Of a stretch of DNA of 64,000 bases, positions 1-11,142 are shown in pieces. Position numbers and translations under genes: made by a program. The notes under the pieces were generated by a model that worked only from the letters and a program-made list of their open reading frames with translations, had not been told where the DNA came from and did not search any database. Origin of the DNA: Hermodice carunculata (taxonomy: Eukaryota; Annelida; Polychaeta; Eunicida; Amphinomidae); NCBI GenBank assembly GCA_964020975.1, contig OZ026622.1, positions 53,279,642 to 53,343,641 on the forward strand, read 5' to 3'. Positions within the stretch are counted from its first letter, which is position 1; every line of letters starts with the position of its first letter.

Positions 1-236
1 TCCTGATGCAAAAAATAACACATTTAAAAAGTACAATATTTATTGAACAAAATAATAGTGCCCACTTTAACAGATTTTGGTGCATGTGTAGGGTGCCCAA
101 TGCCCAGATTAGGGAGGTGCCCACTTTAGAGAGGTGGTTTATAATGTAGCCAATAGGAAAAATGAAACAGGACCGAAGAAAAGTGCCCACTGTAAGGAGG
201 TGCCCACATACGGAGGTTTTACTGTATGTATATATT

Positions 237-286
<50 letters not shown>

Positions 287-3200
287 AAATGTACAGTGTA
301 TGAGCAAATTAAGACAAAAATGGAAAGGAAGTCTCACGATGTGTTACAGAGGTATGTCTCATAAAATGTCAAGACTGTTGTACTTTAATACCCAAGCTTG
401 CAGCCAAAGGGGATGTATGAAAGGAGAAACAAGTTGCTGGTTGATGACACGTGCACTCAGGTTGTTGATCAGCATTGTTGATGGGCATGGTGGGGTCCCA
501 TGCACTCCTCAATTCAAGCCACCACAGTAATATTGAACTGTCAATCCAAAAGAAATGGCAAGTTTGCATTGAATTTTTTTTTATTCAAATATATATGGGT
601 GGCAGGAAAGAAAATATCAGATGAAACTTCATGTACATTTTTTCTCTCTAAAAATATATACATGTACTTTCTGACAAACATATATTTGAGCTGAAGGAAT
701 CACGAAAATCAAAATTTCATATTCTGTTTGTTAATGTATTTGAAACCCATGCATGTTTAATGGAAATGCATTTATATAATAAAGCATTCTTAATCCATGA
801 CCAGATGACAAAGAATGTGTCAAAACATACTGATGTGTATTTATATATCCTCATAAAATACCGTGATTCTGAACCATCAACAACAGTTCTGTCACAGAAG
901 AACTATATCTAAATGCTGGGATCATTGACCAACAAAAAGTCTCGAATTGTAAAGAAAGTTGCCCTCAAAGCAGACAAAGTTCCGTGTTACTGCACTTGGT
1001 CTGCCCTTTTTGACATAGTTTTATTTATAGTAAATGAAACAAAACTAAACAATGACCCTCCCTTTAGACTGAGACACCATTCAGGAAGTTCATCATTATC
1101 CCCTAGACCAGTAGCAACCTCTGGTGCCTAGTGGACTGAAGCCTGTTACCATAGTAACCATACTCAGCCAATTTGAAACTGAGTCACTTTTCCAACGCTA
1201 AAACAATGACCTTGTCAAAGAAGGGCAGACCCCAGCGGAATAGACAGCATATGCAGCTTGGGTCTGCTTTGGAGGCAAGAAAGAAAGGGACAATAGTGGG
1301 ATTCAGTACCCCAGATGGCAGCACCTGACGGTGGTTGCTTGCATAAATTTGGATATTAGCTTAACAAAAGCTTCAGAGGGATTTGTTGTTATGCAAATGA
1401 ATAAAATTATGCAAATGTACACCCTCAAGTGCTGCCCTCTGGGGTCCTAAAAGGGTCTTTTAAGGTGAGTAGAAACCGGATTGTTTTGGAACACTGTTTT
1501 GGGACTGTTTCTCTTTTTCTATTCAGTCTCCATGTCTTGCTAACTTGGAAAAGGCAAAGTAGCTTAAACTTGTGAGAACAATAAATACTGTGTGTATGTA
1601 TTTTACATTGTGAACTGCGAAGTCTCATAAATTTGACAAAAAGCAATATTATGGTGTCTGAGAATGTGCTTGTTAATATTTTTGCAATAGAAATTTAATG
1701 AATGCAAAGTTTGGTTTGTAAATATAAAAAAATGATCATGTTGATAAAATTAGAATGATAATCTTTTATCTTTGAGACAATTCAAGATTTTACCTATCAG
1801 AGGATGAATACAGAATTTTTTGTCAAATATATTCTTCATGGTACTATTTTTGGTGTTTTCTCTCATGTAGATGCCATTTAGTGTTTCCTCTGATACTAGA
1901 TCACATTACCCAGCATTCCATTAATTTTCATGACATCAATTTCACCTATAGATGTTTTCACATTTATATTTTTTCATCAACTAAAGCAAATTTGACAAAC
2001 TGTCTTAGAAGTGTATGTATTACAGTTCAGTCCACTTAAATATTAAATTTAGGTACCTCTGAATTTACTCTCAGCACACCAGTTTCGACTGCACTCGCAC
2101 AGCGTGCCATTGCGTATTGCCACCAGTGTCGAGTAGACTCAAACTTTTGAAATGGCTGATTCAAGGCCGTCTCAAATTCCCTGTGTTGTTTATTTACATG
2201 CAAGCATGCACATTTTATTGTAAAGAAACATCAGTTTTTGCTGTTGGCTATTTCGATTTTGCATTCAAAATGAACATTAACCTTCGATGGTGATTTAAAT
2301 CAGCAATTGGGCTGTTGTTTGTGATAATTTGAATCGTGTAACTTTGCAAAACTGCGCAAAATTAGGGTGATTTCATTGCACGGTCTTGATCTTTTTTCGT
2401 CTATCTGCCATGCTGTTTACATCATTAGAATGCTTAGAACCTTGTCTATTTTAAGTACAAGCTCTCCCATTGACTGAAACGAAAGTATTTTATGGGAAAC
2501 CCCTCCAAAACTGCTTCTGTTTTAAACAGATTCTTCATTATTTTAGTCAGAAAGTACCGAAGACCATTCTCTGGAATATTCTAGGTCAGTCAGGGGCTTG
2601 GAATTGATCACATGGTGTTCCCCGTCCAATCAAATGCGTCGTTTTTCTACAGATGTTTTGTGCGGGAGTTCTCACCACATCCAGTCTGTACTGAAAGTTT
2701 TTTCTCTTATCAGTCATTTTGCTCAAATTTAAAAAGTCCCAATACTTTAACATGTAACTTGCTAGCATTTTCTATTGGTCCAGGGAATTTTTTATCGGTA
2801 AAAACCGATGGACCGGTACTTTTCGCATGGACTGTACCTTGTGCTGTGAAGTCTGGCTTGAAACATGGCGACTTTTGTAAGAACACAAGTGACAATTACG
2901 GACAATTTATTAAAGCAAGAAACAAAATTTAATGCTGTAAATTGGTCAGATTGATAACATACTATCAGTCTTGGCATACAATAGAGCAGAGGCTCCAATT
3001 TTTTCACGGAAAGAGAGTAAAATACGTTTGGCTGCAGGTAAACATGGCTGGGGTGAAAATACAGCTTCTGCTTACGTTGGTCATGTTGACAGTTTATCAG
3101 TGACTGCAATAAAGTGCATTTATTGACTATTTACTGTAACAAACAAACTCAACCACTATAATTTAATGACAGTTGTGACACACAACTGATCTTTAGAAAA

Positions 3201-3887
3201 AAAAATTAAAGAGGCACCCTCATTCATGATGCCAACCAAGGAAAACATGCAGACCAGTACCCATGCAATTGTATTCATACAGGCTTGACCGTTTTGATCA
3301 ATTCATGTTTGAGATTGATATATTCACTTTGTTAGGGTGTAGAGCACAAGTTTTTGTTTAAATTGACAAAGAAACCACACAGAAATGTAGAGAAGGTCAT
3401 ACTGAACAAAAATTATGCAAGCATTTTGCGTGAATTGCAAGAATAAAAAAGTTACGGCACTTTTATGCCAGCATGTTGCATGTTGCGCAACAAAATTTTT
3501 AAAAATGCCCATTGGCTGGCCGTGCCAGATCCCAAAACGGCCCAGCATGCTAAGGGTTTACAGTTTTTTGTCACTGAAACATTTCCATTTGATATTAAAA
3601 AGGTAGAAGCGTCAACTGTAGTACATTTTGTTGAGACACCCCATCTTGCTTGAGGGGTTACTGTTTTCAAACATATTCTTGTACAAATGTGAGGAATTTG
3701 TTACCAGTAAGGCAACCACTGACAAATTCGTTGTGTCCAATATGACTATGTACATAATTGTTGTTTAGACACACACTTTGACTGAGGCATTCAGCATTCA
3801 GATTGGAGGAACCTGGTGAAACAGGCCAGTGTGTGAGTTTCAAGCTTTAATCACTTGAGGACTGTCAGACATGACTATATTTTTCAG
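1..3887 (+). other. GDI intron (partial): no exon seen; CA microsatellite and MITE remnant
   Basis: No GDI or other conserved exon was found here on either strand. Bases 60-226 hold three short repeats with the core GTGCCCACT and end AGGTTTTACTGTA. This looks like a worn end of the window-wide palindromic MITE family with TACAGTRGTCCC-type ends. A CA repeat runs 240-278. The rest is AT-rich single-copy-looking DNA. An X-box-like palindrome, GTTACCATAGTAAC, lies at 1145-1158. Confidence 0.6.
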
Positions 3888-4062
3888 GCTGAGTGCAATC
3901 TACGGAGGAACCTACATGCTGGACACTCCCATCGAGGAGATTTTATACGGTGAGGACGGCAAAGTGTGCGGTGTGAAGAATGAGGCAGGGCACAAAGCAA
4001 AGTGTTCCATGGTTATCTGTGATCCAAGTTACGCAAAGGAAAAAACTAAAAAAGTGGGAGAG
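3888..4062 (+). CDS. GDI: GDI exon (LSAIYGG...KKVGE)
   Basis: The acceptor is TTTTTCAG at 3880-3887. The first base completes an Arg codon and 58 codons follow, running from [11 protein letters not shown] through ICDPSY to KKVGE. The donor is GTAATT at 4063, so the exon ends in phase 0. An A-rich stretch follows in the intron. Confidence 0.95.
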
Positions 4063-7000
4063 GTAATTATTGCTTTGCCAAAAAAAAAAAAGAAAGAAAG
4101 AAATAAGAAAAAAAAAAGTGGATGGTGATGTGATGGGAGTATATGAGGATACACAAAAACGTAGATGCTTAATTTCCAGTGGTTATATTTAAGAAATGAG
4201 GGTCGATTTTGTGTGTGTTAGGGCATAATGACATGCGTGATTGAAGCTGACATGGTGGGCGTGGCGCACGCCAGTGCGCCTCGCCCGATGCCAGCTTCAA
4301 TCACCCGTGTCATTATGCCTTAACACACACAAAAGCGACCCTCATTGCTTATATTTACATTTCCGTCTTAATTTTTCTGCTCAATTACATGAAATTTAGA
4401 AACTTAGAATTAAGAGAAACGATCAAAAACTGATTTGCTGAGCATGTTCAAATGTTAAGTTCCGGAAGCCCAGGTAGGTATGGCTTATTGGAATGTGGGC
4501 AGAACACTTGTGTTATAGTTCCATAACACACAAGGCTAATGTGTTATGGTCTCATAACACACCAGGCTCTCTCTTATACTTGCAATGTTAAAAGTTAGAT
4601 TGAATGTAAATATTTTTCATTGATTGCATTGAAAGATGCTGATGTTTTCAGGTTACATTATGTCATTTGTTTGTTTGTTCTTTTAATTGTCATCACTGAG
4701 GTGTGTGAACCCTGTAATTTACCACATTGTAACAAAAAAATTATTATATTGGAATTGCCAATGCAGTAAAACAGATTTTAACAAAACAGTGTATATTTGG
4801 TTATGAAAGTAAAATTTCTGGAAGAAGCCCATTTCACACATACCTTTTATCCATTATTGACAAAATAAACCATATTAATGTAGCTTTATTAGAATACATT
4901 TGAGAGGGAAATTAAGAAAATATCAGTTGTGGCACTAGCAGCATTCTTTTACTTAGTTCCTGCCATGATTAATTACAATATATTGTATTTTGAAGGTGGT
5001 CCGTGCAATCTGTATCCTGGAAAAGCCTATTCCCAACACAAAGGACTCACTATCATGCCAGATCATCATCCCACAGAACCAGGTCGGCAGGAAGAACGGT
5101 ACGTTGTCAGACAGCTCTGGGCTTCTGCTCAGCATTGAGACTGAGATTATCCAGTACACATTTCAGTGCTATCTCAGATTGTAGAATATTGATGGGTTGC
5201 TGGGTGCTGTGTCTTTAACATTGACTGCTTTGGAAATGACACAGGGCTCTGCAATTCTTTTTAAATGCTGGAATCTTGAGGGCTACTAGTTTTGGCATCA
5301 AGCTCGCTTGTCCATCTATACAAATTTCATTCAGAAAACCAAAATTTCTGATTGTCCCCAGAGCTAATGCTTTGAGGATTTTAACTTGCCCTGATTGGAG
5401 GTTGACTTGTCCCTGGCTAGCAGACATGCAAATTGTAGAGCCATTTGGCAGTTACTACTTTATGTCAGCTGATTAATACATGTATCATTAAAGGCCAGTA
5501 TTTGAGGAAAAGTAAAATATAATGGATGTCGCACGGTTTGTTATGAATAATGATGTATAAGGTTCCTCTAATTTTGTGAATTCGAAATCGCCATAGCTTT
5601 TTAGCCAACCCTCCTAATGATGCACCAGTGTCATCAGTGTATGTCCTAACCTAGGAACTGAGCCACTGAGTAACAGTCTGAAGTTTACTAGATGCTTGTT
5701 ATGCATATATTGGTTTGTGTTGCAGACATTTACATTGGATGCGTTAGCTACACACACAACGTTGCTGCCAAGAACTTCTATTTGGCAATAGTCAGTACAA
5801 CAGTAGAAAATACTTACAACAAACGAGAAGATGCAGAGATGGAGATTCAAGTAGGACTCAAATTGCTGGGACCAATCAAGAGGAAGTGAGTAACATCTCT
5901 ACTGAACTGTGTCCTAGTGCAAATAAGATTGTCAGTAGCTTCCAAGGCACAGGCACCAAGTGCTTATCCCATACTAAGTGCCTATGCCGTGCCCATGGAA
6001 GGTGTGGACTGAGAGTTTGCTGTCCTAACAGTTCTTATCTTCAGTTAATATTTAAAAATCGGTTACCCATCAGTGGAAATTTGTAAATAAAAACAAGGAG
6101 GAAATTATTAATACTTTGAACAAAATACAAAAAACTAAATGTGTAAGGTAAAGATCATGCAATATACAGATTGACAATTGGAGTCAACATGGAAATATTG
6201 CCTTTGTAATTTAAAGGTGCAATTAATATGTGATGATACCAAGTCAAATTTTTAATTGGCAGAAAGTGAACTCATTCCACCCTAATGAAGCTTTTCCCCG
6301 CCAATATCGGCTATTTGTATTTTCCTGATTTAGGGATTATTTTTCAAAATTTTGGATGAAACTTGCATGGAAGATCATTCTTAATTATATGATCATGGTC
6401 AACAGCTTTCCTTGGTGCACTCTGGGCGCATTGTGCCCAGAATGCACCAAGGAAAGCTGCTGACTTGGTTTTCTATCAGGGTGGAATGAGTTAACTCTTG
6501 TTGCTAAACATTCATATTTGGTGCTGAGTTTTTGTTGTTAAAGTGGTCTGCAGAGGATCAGACACATGAGTAGGACAGATGAGTGGACCACTGCATGAGC
6601 CACTCTTTTCAAAAGACCAGCTTCAATTGAGAAAAAAAATGTAGGATGTTGTTAAATTTTTTTTTTGTTTTTTGTTTTTTTGTTTTTTGTTTTTTTTTGT
6701 TTTTTTTTTTTTGTCGTTGAATGCCTATCTGTTTATGAAAATATTAACGGAAATGGGGACTGGCTGTCAAATGTCCAGTTGGATTGGATATCCATGATCA
6801 ATCAGCACATAAAATAACAGCCATTAATTGATTTTTCAGGTTTCTGTTAGTCAGTGATATCTACGAACCAACTGATAATGGAGATGCGAGCAGAGTAAGT
6901 TGAATATTGTTTCAAATCTGAAGTTAAAGTGCATCTTGTTAGAATATTTCAATTCATTTTATGTTGGATCTTGTTAAAATATTCCAATTTATTCTATCTG

Positions 7001-9919
7001 TCAAAATCTGCCATGTAAATGTTGCTAAATGTGTGTTGTAACAATTGACTATTACTGCTATGCCAGATGTTGCCCAAAGATTTTTATGAAGACATCCCCT
7101 TTGTCAGCCCTTTGTCATCTGTAGGGAGCTGGAGACAATGTTACAACTTTGAAATGAATAGTGTGACACAGTCTTCTTTCTGTGAAGCATGGAGTGGCAC
7201 ATGTTCTGTATTATGCCTAAATAGTGCCTGTGGCACATTTAAAATTGACAACAGGGGGCATCATTACAGATATTATTAGTTTTGGCAAGTGTTAGTGTAG
7301 TTTTAGTGCAGCTAACACACCAGTCACCTGAGCTAAAAGGAGGCCATTCCATCTGTCCGGCATTGGCATTTCTTATTTTCTGATTCTCAAAATTGTTAGT
7401 TCGATCCACATCAAACTTGGTGGGATGTGCTTTAGGAGGATCACTTTCTAAATTTTTAGCCCTGCTGACCATAGGACTGGGAGCTAATGCGATCACTCGT
7501 CTGTCCGTCCTTCTGTCTGTCCATCCTTAAACTTTTGCTTTTGAGTGTGATACAGTCCATAGAAGTTTCAGAACTTATCAAGTGTATGGAAATCTAGGTC
7601 AAGTTCAATATTGGTGGTGCCACCTAAAGTATTATGTAAAATATGGGTCAAAATGTGAAAATCTTGTGCCACTGTAGCATCCCTAATGTTTAATAGATGT
7701 TCATGAAATGTAGTGGGATTGTGGAGGATGTCAAAATCTCAGTTGCATGTGATACAGTAGTCCCTGTCATGAGAGACCCCTGTCGTGAGAGACCACTTTT
7801 CAGAATCCCAAGTCCTATACTTCCCATGTTAATATACCTGTCATGAAAGACCACCTGTCTCATAAGACCACTTTTTTGTAGCTGTAGGGGTGGTCTCTAG
7901 TGACAGGGACCACTGTACTAATGGCATCACCTATAACTTAACAAAAATTATGAGCCAAAATGTGTTCAAAGATGTAAAATTCTGTTTCTCAAAAAATAAT
8001 TAAATTAGACATGCCAAATTTGTAGGATATATAGATCATGCCTAATGCTAATGTATTATAGAAGATGAGGGACCTTGACCTATTTTTGTTAGGTTACCAG
8101 ACTCTTTGAATTGGAAGAGGATTTTGGAATGGCAGGGTGCATGCAGCTTGAGCTTCCAGATCAAAATTGCACTTGAGTACATGATCTATCAACTCTACTT
8201 GGTGACCTACTTTTTGGGTCACCTTTACCCAATAATTGTGTGACCTTGACCTATTTTTCAAGGTCATTAAGCTCTTTTGATAAACATATTTAATTTAATA
8301 TCTTGATAATGAATAGGGCGAATGATACCAAATAAAACTACCAGTGTGTATGATGTGGAAGTTTGATATTGCACAACATAATGACCTTGATTAATTTTTC
8401 AAGGTCCTGGAGGGAATACCTTTCATGAAATGGTGATGGTGGTCAGCAGAGCATTAGGCCCATGGGCCTCTTGTACCAGTGCTGCACTTTAGGAGGCCCA
8501 GTCGTCCGTCTTAGAAATACTTGGAAATGTCATGCACTCCACTAAACCTCAACACAGGTTATTCAGTTGCAGCCTTGATTTTGTGGGACAAGCTTAGGTC
8601 AGCTGAGCATGGGCTGTTCACGCAGCCCTCTAGTTTTTCAAGCATGTTGTTCAGATCTTCAACTGCAGAGGGGCTATACCTTAGATGGGTCATTGCTTTT
8701 ATATCCTAGTGTGATTCAAGTCCAATACTGAACAGTAAGAGACATGTTATAGCATGCATAGTAAAGCAATACTATTCTAAATGCCTGTATCTCTGGTTTT
8801 CTCCAAAAAAAAAAATATGGCAGACCTCCACAAAGTTGTCACTTACTGGCAATGTATATGGTTCAGTCAGCTGAGCACAGGCTGTTCTTCCTGCCTTTTT
8901 TGGAGTACAGATGATGGGTAGTATGGATTTTGTCATGAAGTGTAAGGTCTTTAGAGGGCAGGGTTTCTAGAAGGCACCATGCAGAATTGTGTCTTAAAGA
9001 TGGGGAATAGAGAGAGCAAGGGTACTGCCAGGCATCAGACAAAATTTTGTCTTGAAGTATGGGGAATTGAGAGGGAAGGGTACTGCCAGGCATCAGGCGG
9101 AATTTTGTCATGAAGTATGGGAAATAGAGGGCAAGGGTACTGCTAGGCATTAGGCAGGATTCTGTCTTGAAGTATGGGGAATAGAGAGGGCAAGGGTACT
9201 GCCAGGCATTAGGCAGGATTCTGTCTTGAAGTATGGGGAATAGAGAGGGCAAGGGTACTGCCAGGCATTAGGCAGGATTCTGTCTTGAAGTATGGGGAAT
9301 AGAGAGGGCAAGGGTACTGCCAGGCATTAGACAGGATTCTGTCTTGAAGTATGGGGAATAGAGAGGGCAAGGGTACTGCCAGGCATTAGGCAGGATTCTG
9401 TCTTAAAGTATGGGGAATAGAGAGGGCAAGGGTACCGCCAAGCATCAAGTGGAATTCTGTCCTGAAATATGGGGAATTGAGAGGGCAAGGGTACTGCCAG
9501 CATCAGACAGAATTCTGTCATGAAGCACGCATGTGGAAACTTGGGAGGGCATGGGTATTACAAGGCATAATACATAATTCTGTTTTGAAGTGTAGGGACT
9601 TTGGAGGGCAAGGGCAATACAAGGCATAATAAGGAATTCTGTCTTGGAAGTCTGTCATTTCTGTGACAAGTTTGAATATCATCCAGTCTAATCCGTAAAT
9701 CCTACTACATGTGGCTTTGGACTTCAGCCACAAACATTAACACAATTGTTCTTATTGTTAAAAAATATTACTTTCCATTTCCAGGTGTTTATAACAAAGA
9801 GCTATGATGCTACCACACACTTTGAGACGACTTGTGAAGATGTAGTTAGCGTTTTTGAGCGAGCATATGGTGGCCCCTTTGACTACAGTAAGGTACAAAC
9901 AACGGAAGAGGGGATTTAG
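3888..9919 (+). CDS. GDI: Rab GDP-dissociation inhibitor (GDI), C-terminal half, five exons, 5' part outside window
   Basis: GDI extracts GDP-bound, prenylated Rab GTPases from membranes and keeps them soluble in the cytosol for recycling. Five exons (3888-4062, 4996-5098, 5726-5885, 6840-6894, 9785-9919) join in frame to encode 208 residues and a TAG stop. This fits the C-terminal part of the usual 440-450 residue family. Family motifs appear in order: [40 protein letters not shown], and [11 protein letters not shown] near the end. Every junction has AG/GT splice sites and compatible phase. The first exon begins inside an Arg codon, so upstream exons lie before base 1, at least 3.9 kb away. 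The QIIIPQNQV and [11 protein letters not shown] blocks favour GDI over Rab escort protein. The tail ([13 protein letters not shown]) is shorter and unlike vertebrate tails, so a further 3' exon is possible but not needed. Confidence 0.95.
4192..4348. mobile_element. Near-perfect palindromic MITE with 9-bp direct repeats
   Basis: The two halves are inverted copies of each other with arms of about 76 bp. Both ends read AATGAGGGTCG inward and share the GGCATAATGACA and TGATTGAAGCTG blocks. The direct repeat TTATATTTA flanks it at 4183-4191 and 4349-4357, as expected for a 9-bp target-site duplication. It sits in a GDI intron. Nine-bp duplications suggest a Mutator-like class, but the superfamily is inference. 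Confidence 0.75.
4505..4565. repeat. Short inverted TGTGTTAT/ATAACACA repeats
   Basis: Two adjacent units each read TGTGTTAT, four to six bases, then ATAACACA, so each forms a small hairpin. The function is unknown. Confidence 0.4.
4996..5098 (+). CDS. GDI: GDI exon ([12 protein letters not shown]...NQVGRKN)
   Basis: The acceptor is TTTTGAAG, ending at 4995. The exon has 34 codons plus one base: VVRAICIL, then [11 protein letters not shown], ending RKN. The donor is GTACGT at 5099. The leftover G joins AC of the next exon to give Asp, matching the R-K-x-D of the family. Confidence 0.95.
5726..5885 (+). CDS. GDI: GDI exon ([15 protein letters not shown]...PIKRK)
   Basis: The acceptor is TGTGTTGCAG, ending at 5725. 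It encodes [14 protein letters not shown], the STTVE block, a short acidic insert and KLLGPIKR. The donor is GTGAGT at 5886. The final AA joins G of the next exon to form Lys. Confidence 0.95.
6269..6492. mobile_element. MITE, AACTCATTCCA ends, central hairpin
   Basis: The terminal inverted repeats are AACTCATTCCACCCT and AGGGTGGAATGAGTT. The centre (6398-6463) is a strong hairpin with about 30-bp arms, based on GTCAACAGCTTTCCTTGG. Related copies with the same ends lie at 15485-15666 and 33336-33583. Those copies show that TTAA is the target site. It lies in a GDI intron. Confidence 0.75.
6654..6712 (+). repeat. T-rich simple repeat (TTTTTTG)n
   Basis: This is an imperfect run of T6-10 with single G bases in a GDI intron, about 130 bp before the acceptor at 6839. 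It is low-complexity sequence only. Confidence 0.7.
6840..6894 (+). CDS. GDI: GDI exon ([18 protein letters not shown])
   Basis: This 55-bp exon lies between TTTTTCAG and GTAAGT. It encodes [18 protein letters not shown] after completing a Lys codon, and corresponds to the family's SDLYEP block. Confidence 0.93.
7305..8480 (+). mobile_element. Helentron-like dispersed repeat, family B (3' hairpin at 8450)
   Basis: The body contains TGACCTTGACC and TCAAGGTCA motifs around 8075, 8245 and 8385. The 3' end carries the subterminal block GGTCAGCAGAGC, then the palindrome AGGCCCATGGGCCT and CTTGT. Other copies show the matching inverted block (AGCTCTGCTGACC) near the other end. A subterminal inverted repeat plus a 3' hairpin and T-rich target resembles non-autonomous Helentrons (HINEs); this class is inferred from structure only. 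A palindromic MITE is nested at 7753-7917. Confidence 0.55.
7753..7917. mobile_element. Palindromic MITE, TACAGTAGTCCCTGTCA ends
   Basis: The ends TACAGTAGTCCCTGTCA and TGACAGGGACCACTGTA are inverted repeats. The interior has several GAGAGACCAC/GGTGGTCTC modules. It belongs to a family with about ten copies in the window (16.9, 24.5, 25.3, 26.35, 37.75, 53.3 and 63.6 kb among them). It is inserted in the family-B repeat. Confidence 0.75.
8560..8640 (+). mobile_element. 3' end of Helentron-like family A
   Basis: The sequence reads GGTCAGCTGAGCA followed by the hairpin GGGCTGTTCACGCAGCCC and CTCTAG. A near-identical end closes a longer copy at 16420-16470. Only the terminal part is present. 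Confidence 0.55.
8930..9640 (+). repeat. 59-bp minisatellite, about 12 units
   Basis: The unit contains TCTTGAAGTATGGGGAATAG then GGGCAAGGGTACTGCCAGGC. Central units are nearly identical, and the first and last three or so are diverged, as expected from expansion in the middle of an array. It ends about 140 bp before the last GDI coding exon. Open frames through it are repeat translation and not genes. Confidence 0.9.
9785..9919 (+). CDS. GDI: GDI terminal coding exon ([17 protein letters not shown]...EEGI stop)
   Basis: The acceptor is TTTCCATTTCCAG, ending at 9784. The exon reads [17 protein letters not shown], then [13 protein letters not shown], and ends EEGI with TAG at 9917-9919. The 2.9-kb intron before it carries a Helentron-like repeat and a 59-bp minisatellite. 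A GTACAA at 9893 could act as a weak donor, but the open frame to a stop about 20 residues later fits a family C terminus. Confidence 0.92.
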   Translation: MFITKSYDATTHFETTCEDVVSVFERAYGGPFDYSKVQTTEEGI

Positions 9920-11136
9920 GCCAGTCAGTGGACCACACAAATATGGACTTCAAATGCATTTCAATTTTCCCCAATGAAGGAGAGACTTTTTATTTTACAT
10001 CACTGCACATTGTGCTCATGTTCAAAGTGAAAGAGAGTTTGGCAAGCATGGCTTCTGGGCATGACAGCGTCAAACTGTCTTCTTTGGCTTTACAAAATGT
10101 GTGCAAGTCAAGTCCAGTAAAGGCAACTCTAGACAGGCTTTCTTAACTATCCAGCTATTAATTTTATTTTGGCATGGACTGGTTTGCCTCAGCTTAACTA
10201 TGGTATAAGGCCTACAAATTGATTTGTGAGAAAATCAAGATGCAAACAGGATCTATACCAGTCAGATGTGAACTTAGGACACCAATGGATTTCCAGCCGG
10301 TGTGATATAATTTCATGACAGTGGATCATGTTCTTTGATGTATTTAAACTGAAGGATTCCATGTATATATTTAAAGAAATAGATATGAGGTCAATTCTGC
10401 AGGGTGGGTTATGATGCAGAATTAGCATATGGAACAAAAATCTTTGGGGTGGGTCTTGTTCATGTTGTGGAAATAGAAGAGTGACTACAAAAAGTGAAAA
10501 AACAGATGGCATAAGAAAAGTACTGTGGCCACAGCGCAGTTTTTATGTGTGTATGTTTTTTCTGTGAAGCTTCTTATCAGTAAAGTGATAGTGAGTTATT
10601 TGCCTGATGATTGGATTTTTCCAAAAGCATGAATTTTAGGTATGTCCAAAGCCTAAGTTCTAACAGGTCAAAGCATGAGAAAGCCTGTCAAGACATGGAA
10701 AACTGGATGCAAACTGCATCAGCTGTCACATTCCTGCATCTGTATGATTGTGTCTGGTCTCCGGTGAAATGAAATAGAGGTATGCTACAGTAGCACCCTC
10801 TAGTGGGCAGGCTGCAGCAGCGCCCTCTCTCAGCTGTATGTTGTGGTGCTTTCTGTACACAGTTCAACCCCAGTTAAACTTGTATCAGGAAAAAAAATGT
10901 GTTGAAGAGCTGGCCTATTGTGAGTTGAGAGCACGCTGACAAGGCACCATGTTATCCACTATATATAGTATATGAACAATGAACCGCTCTTTATGTGCTT
11001 GTGTACCCGCTGAACTAAGTGCTGTAAACTTCGTCGTGAAAGGAACCAACTTCACATCACTTGATAAATATAAGGGTAATGACGACTGTGTCCATGCAAG
11101 TAGAACCCCAACCATCTATCTATTTAAAATATATGG

Positions 11137-11142
11137 AATAAA
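11137..11142 (+). promoter_or_regulatory. Candidate polyadenylation signal for GDI
   Basis: This is the first AATAAA on the + strand downstream of the GDI stop, with an A-rich stretch just after it. Transcript data would decide. Confidence 0.3.

Noticed and set aside
2600-2935. 106-codon open frame near 2612-2932 as a GDI exon
   Set aside because: No GDI-like residues, and the next missing GDI segment (YPLYGLGELPQGFA) is not there.
9893-9898. Splice donor GTACAA inside the last GDI exon
   Set aside because: The frame reaches a stop shortly after, at the length expected for GDI; no downstream exon was recognised.
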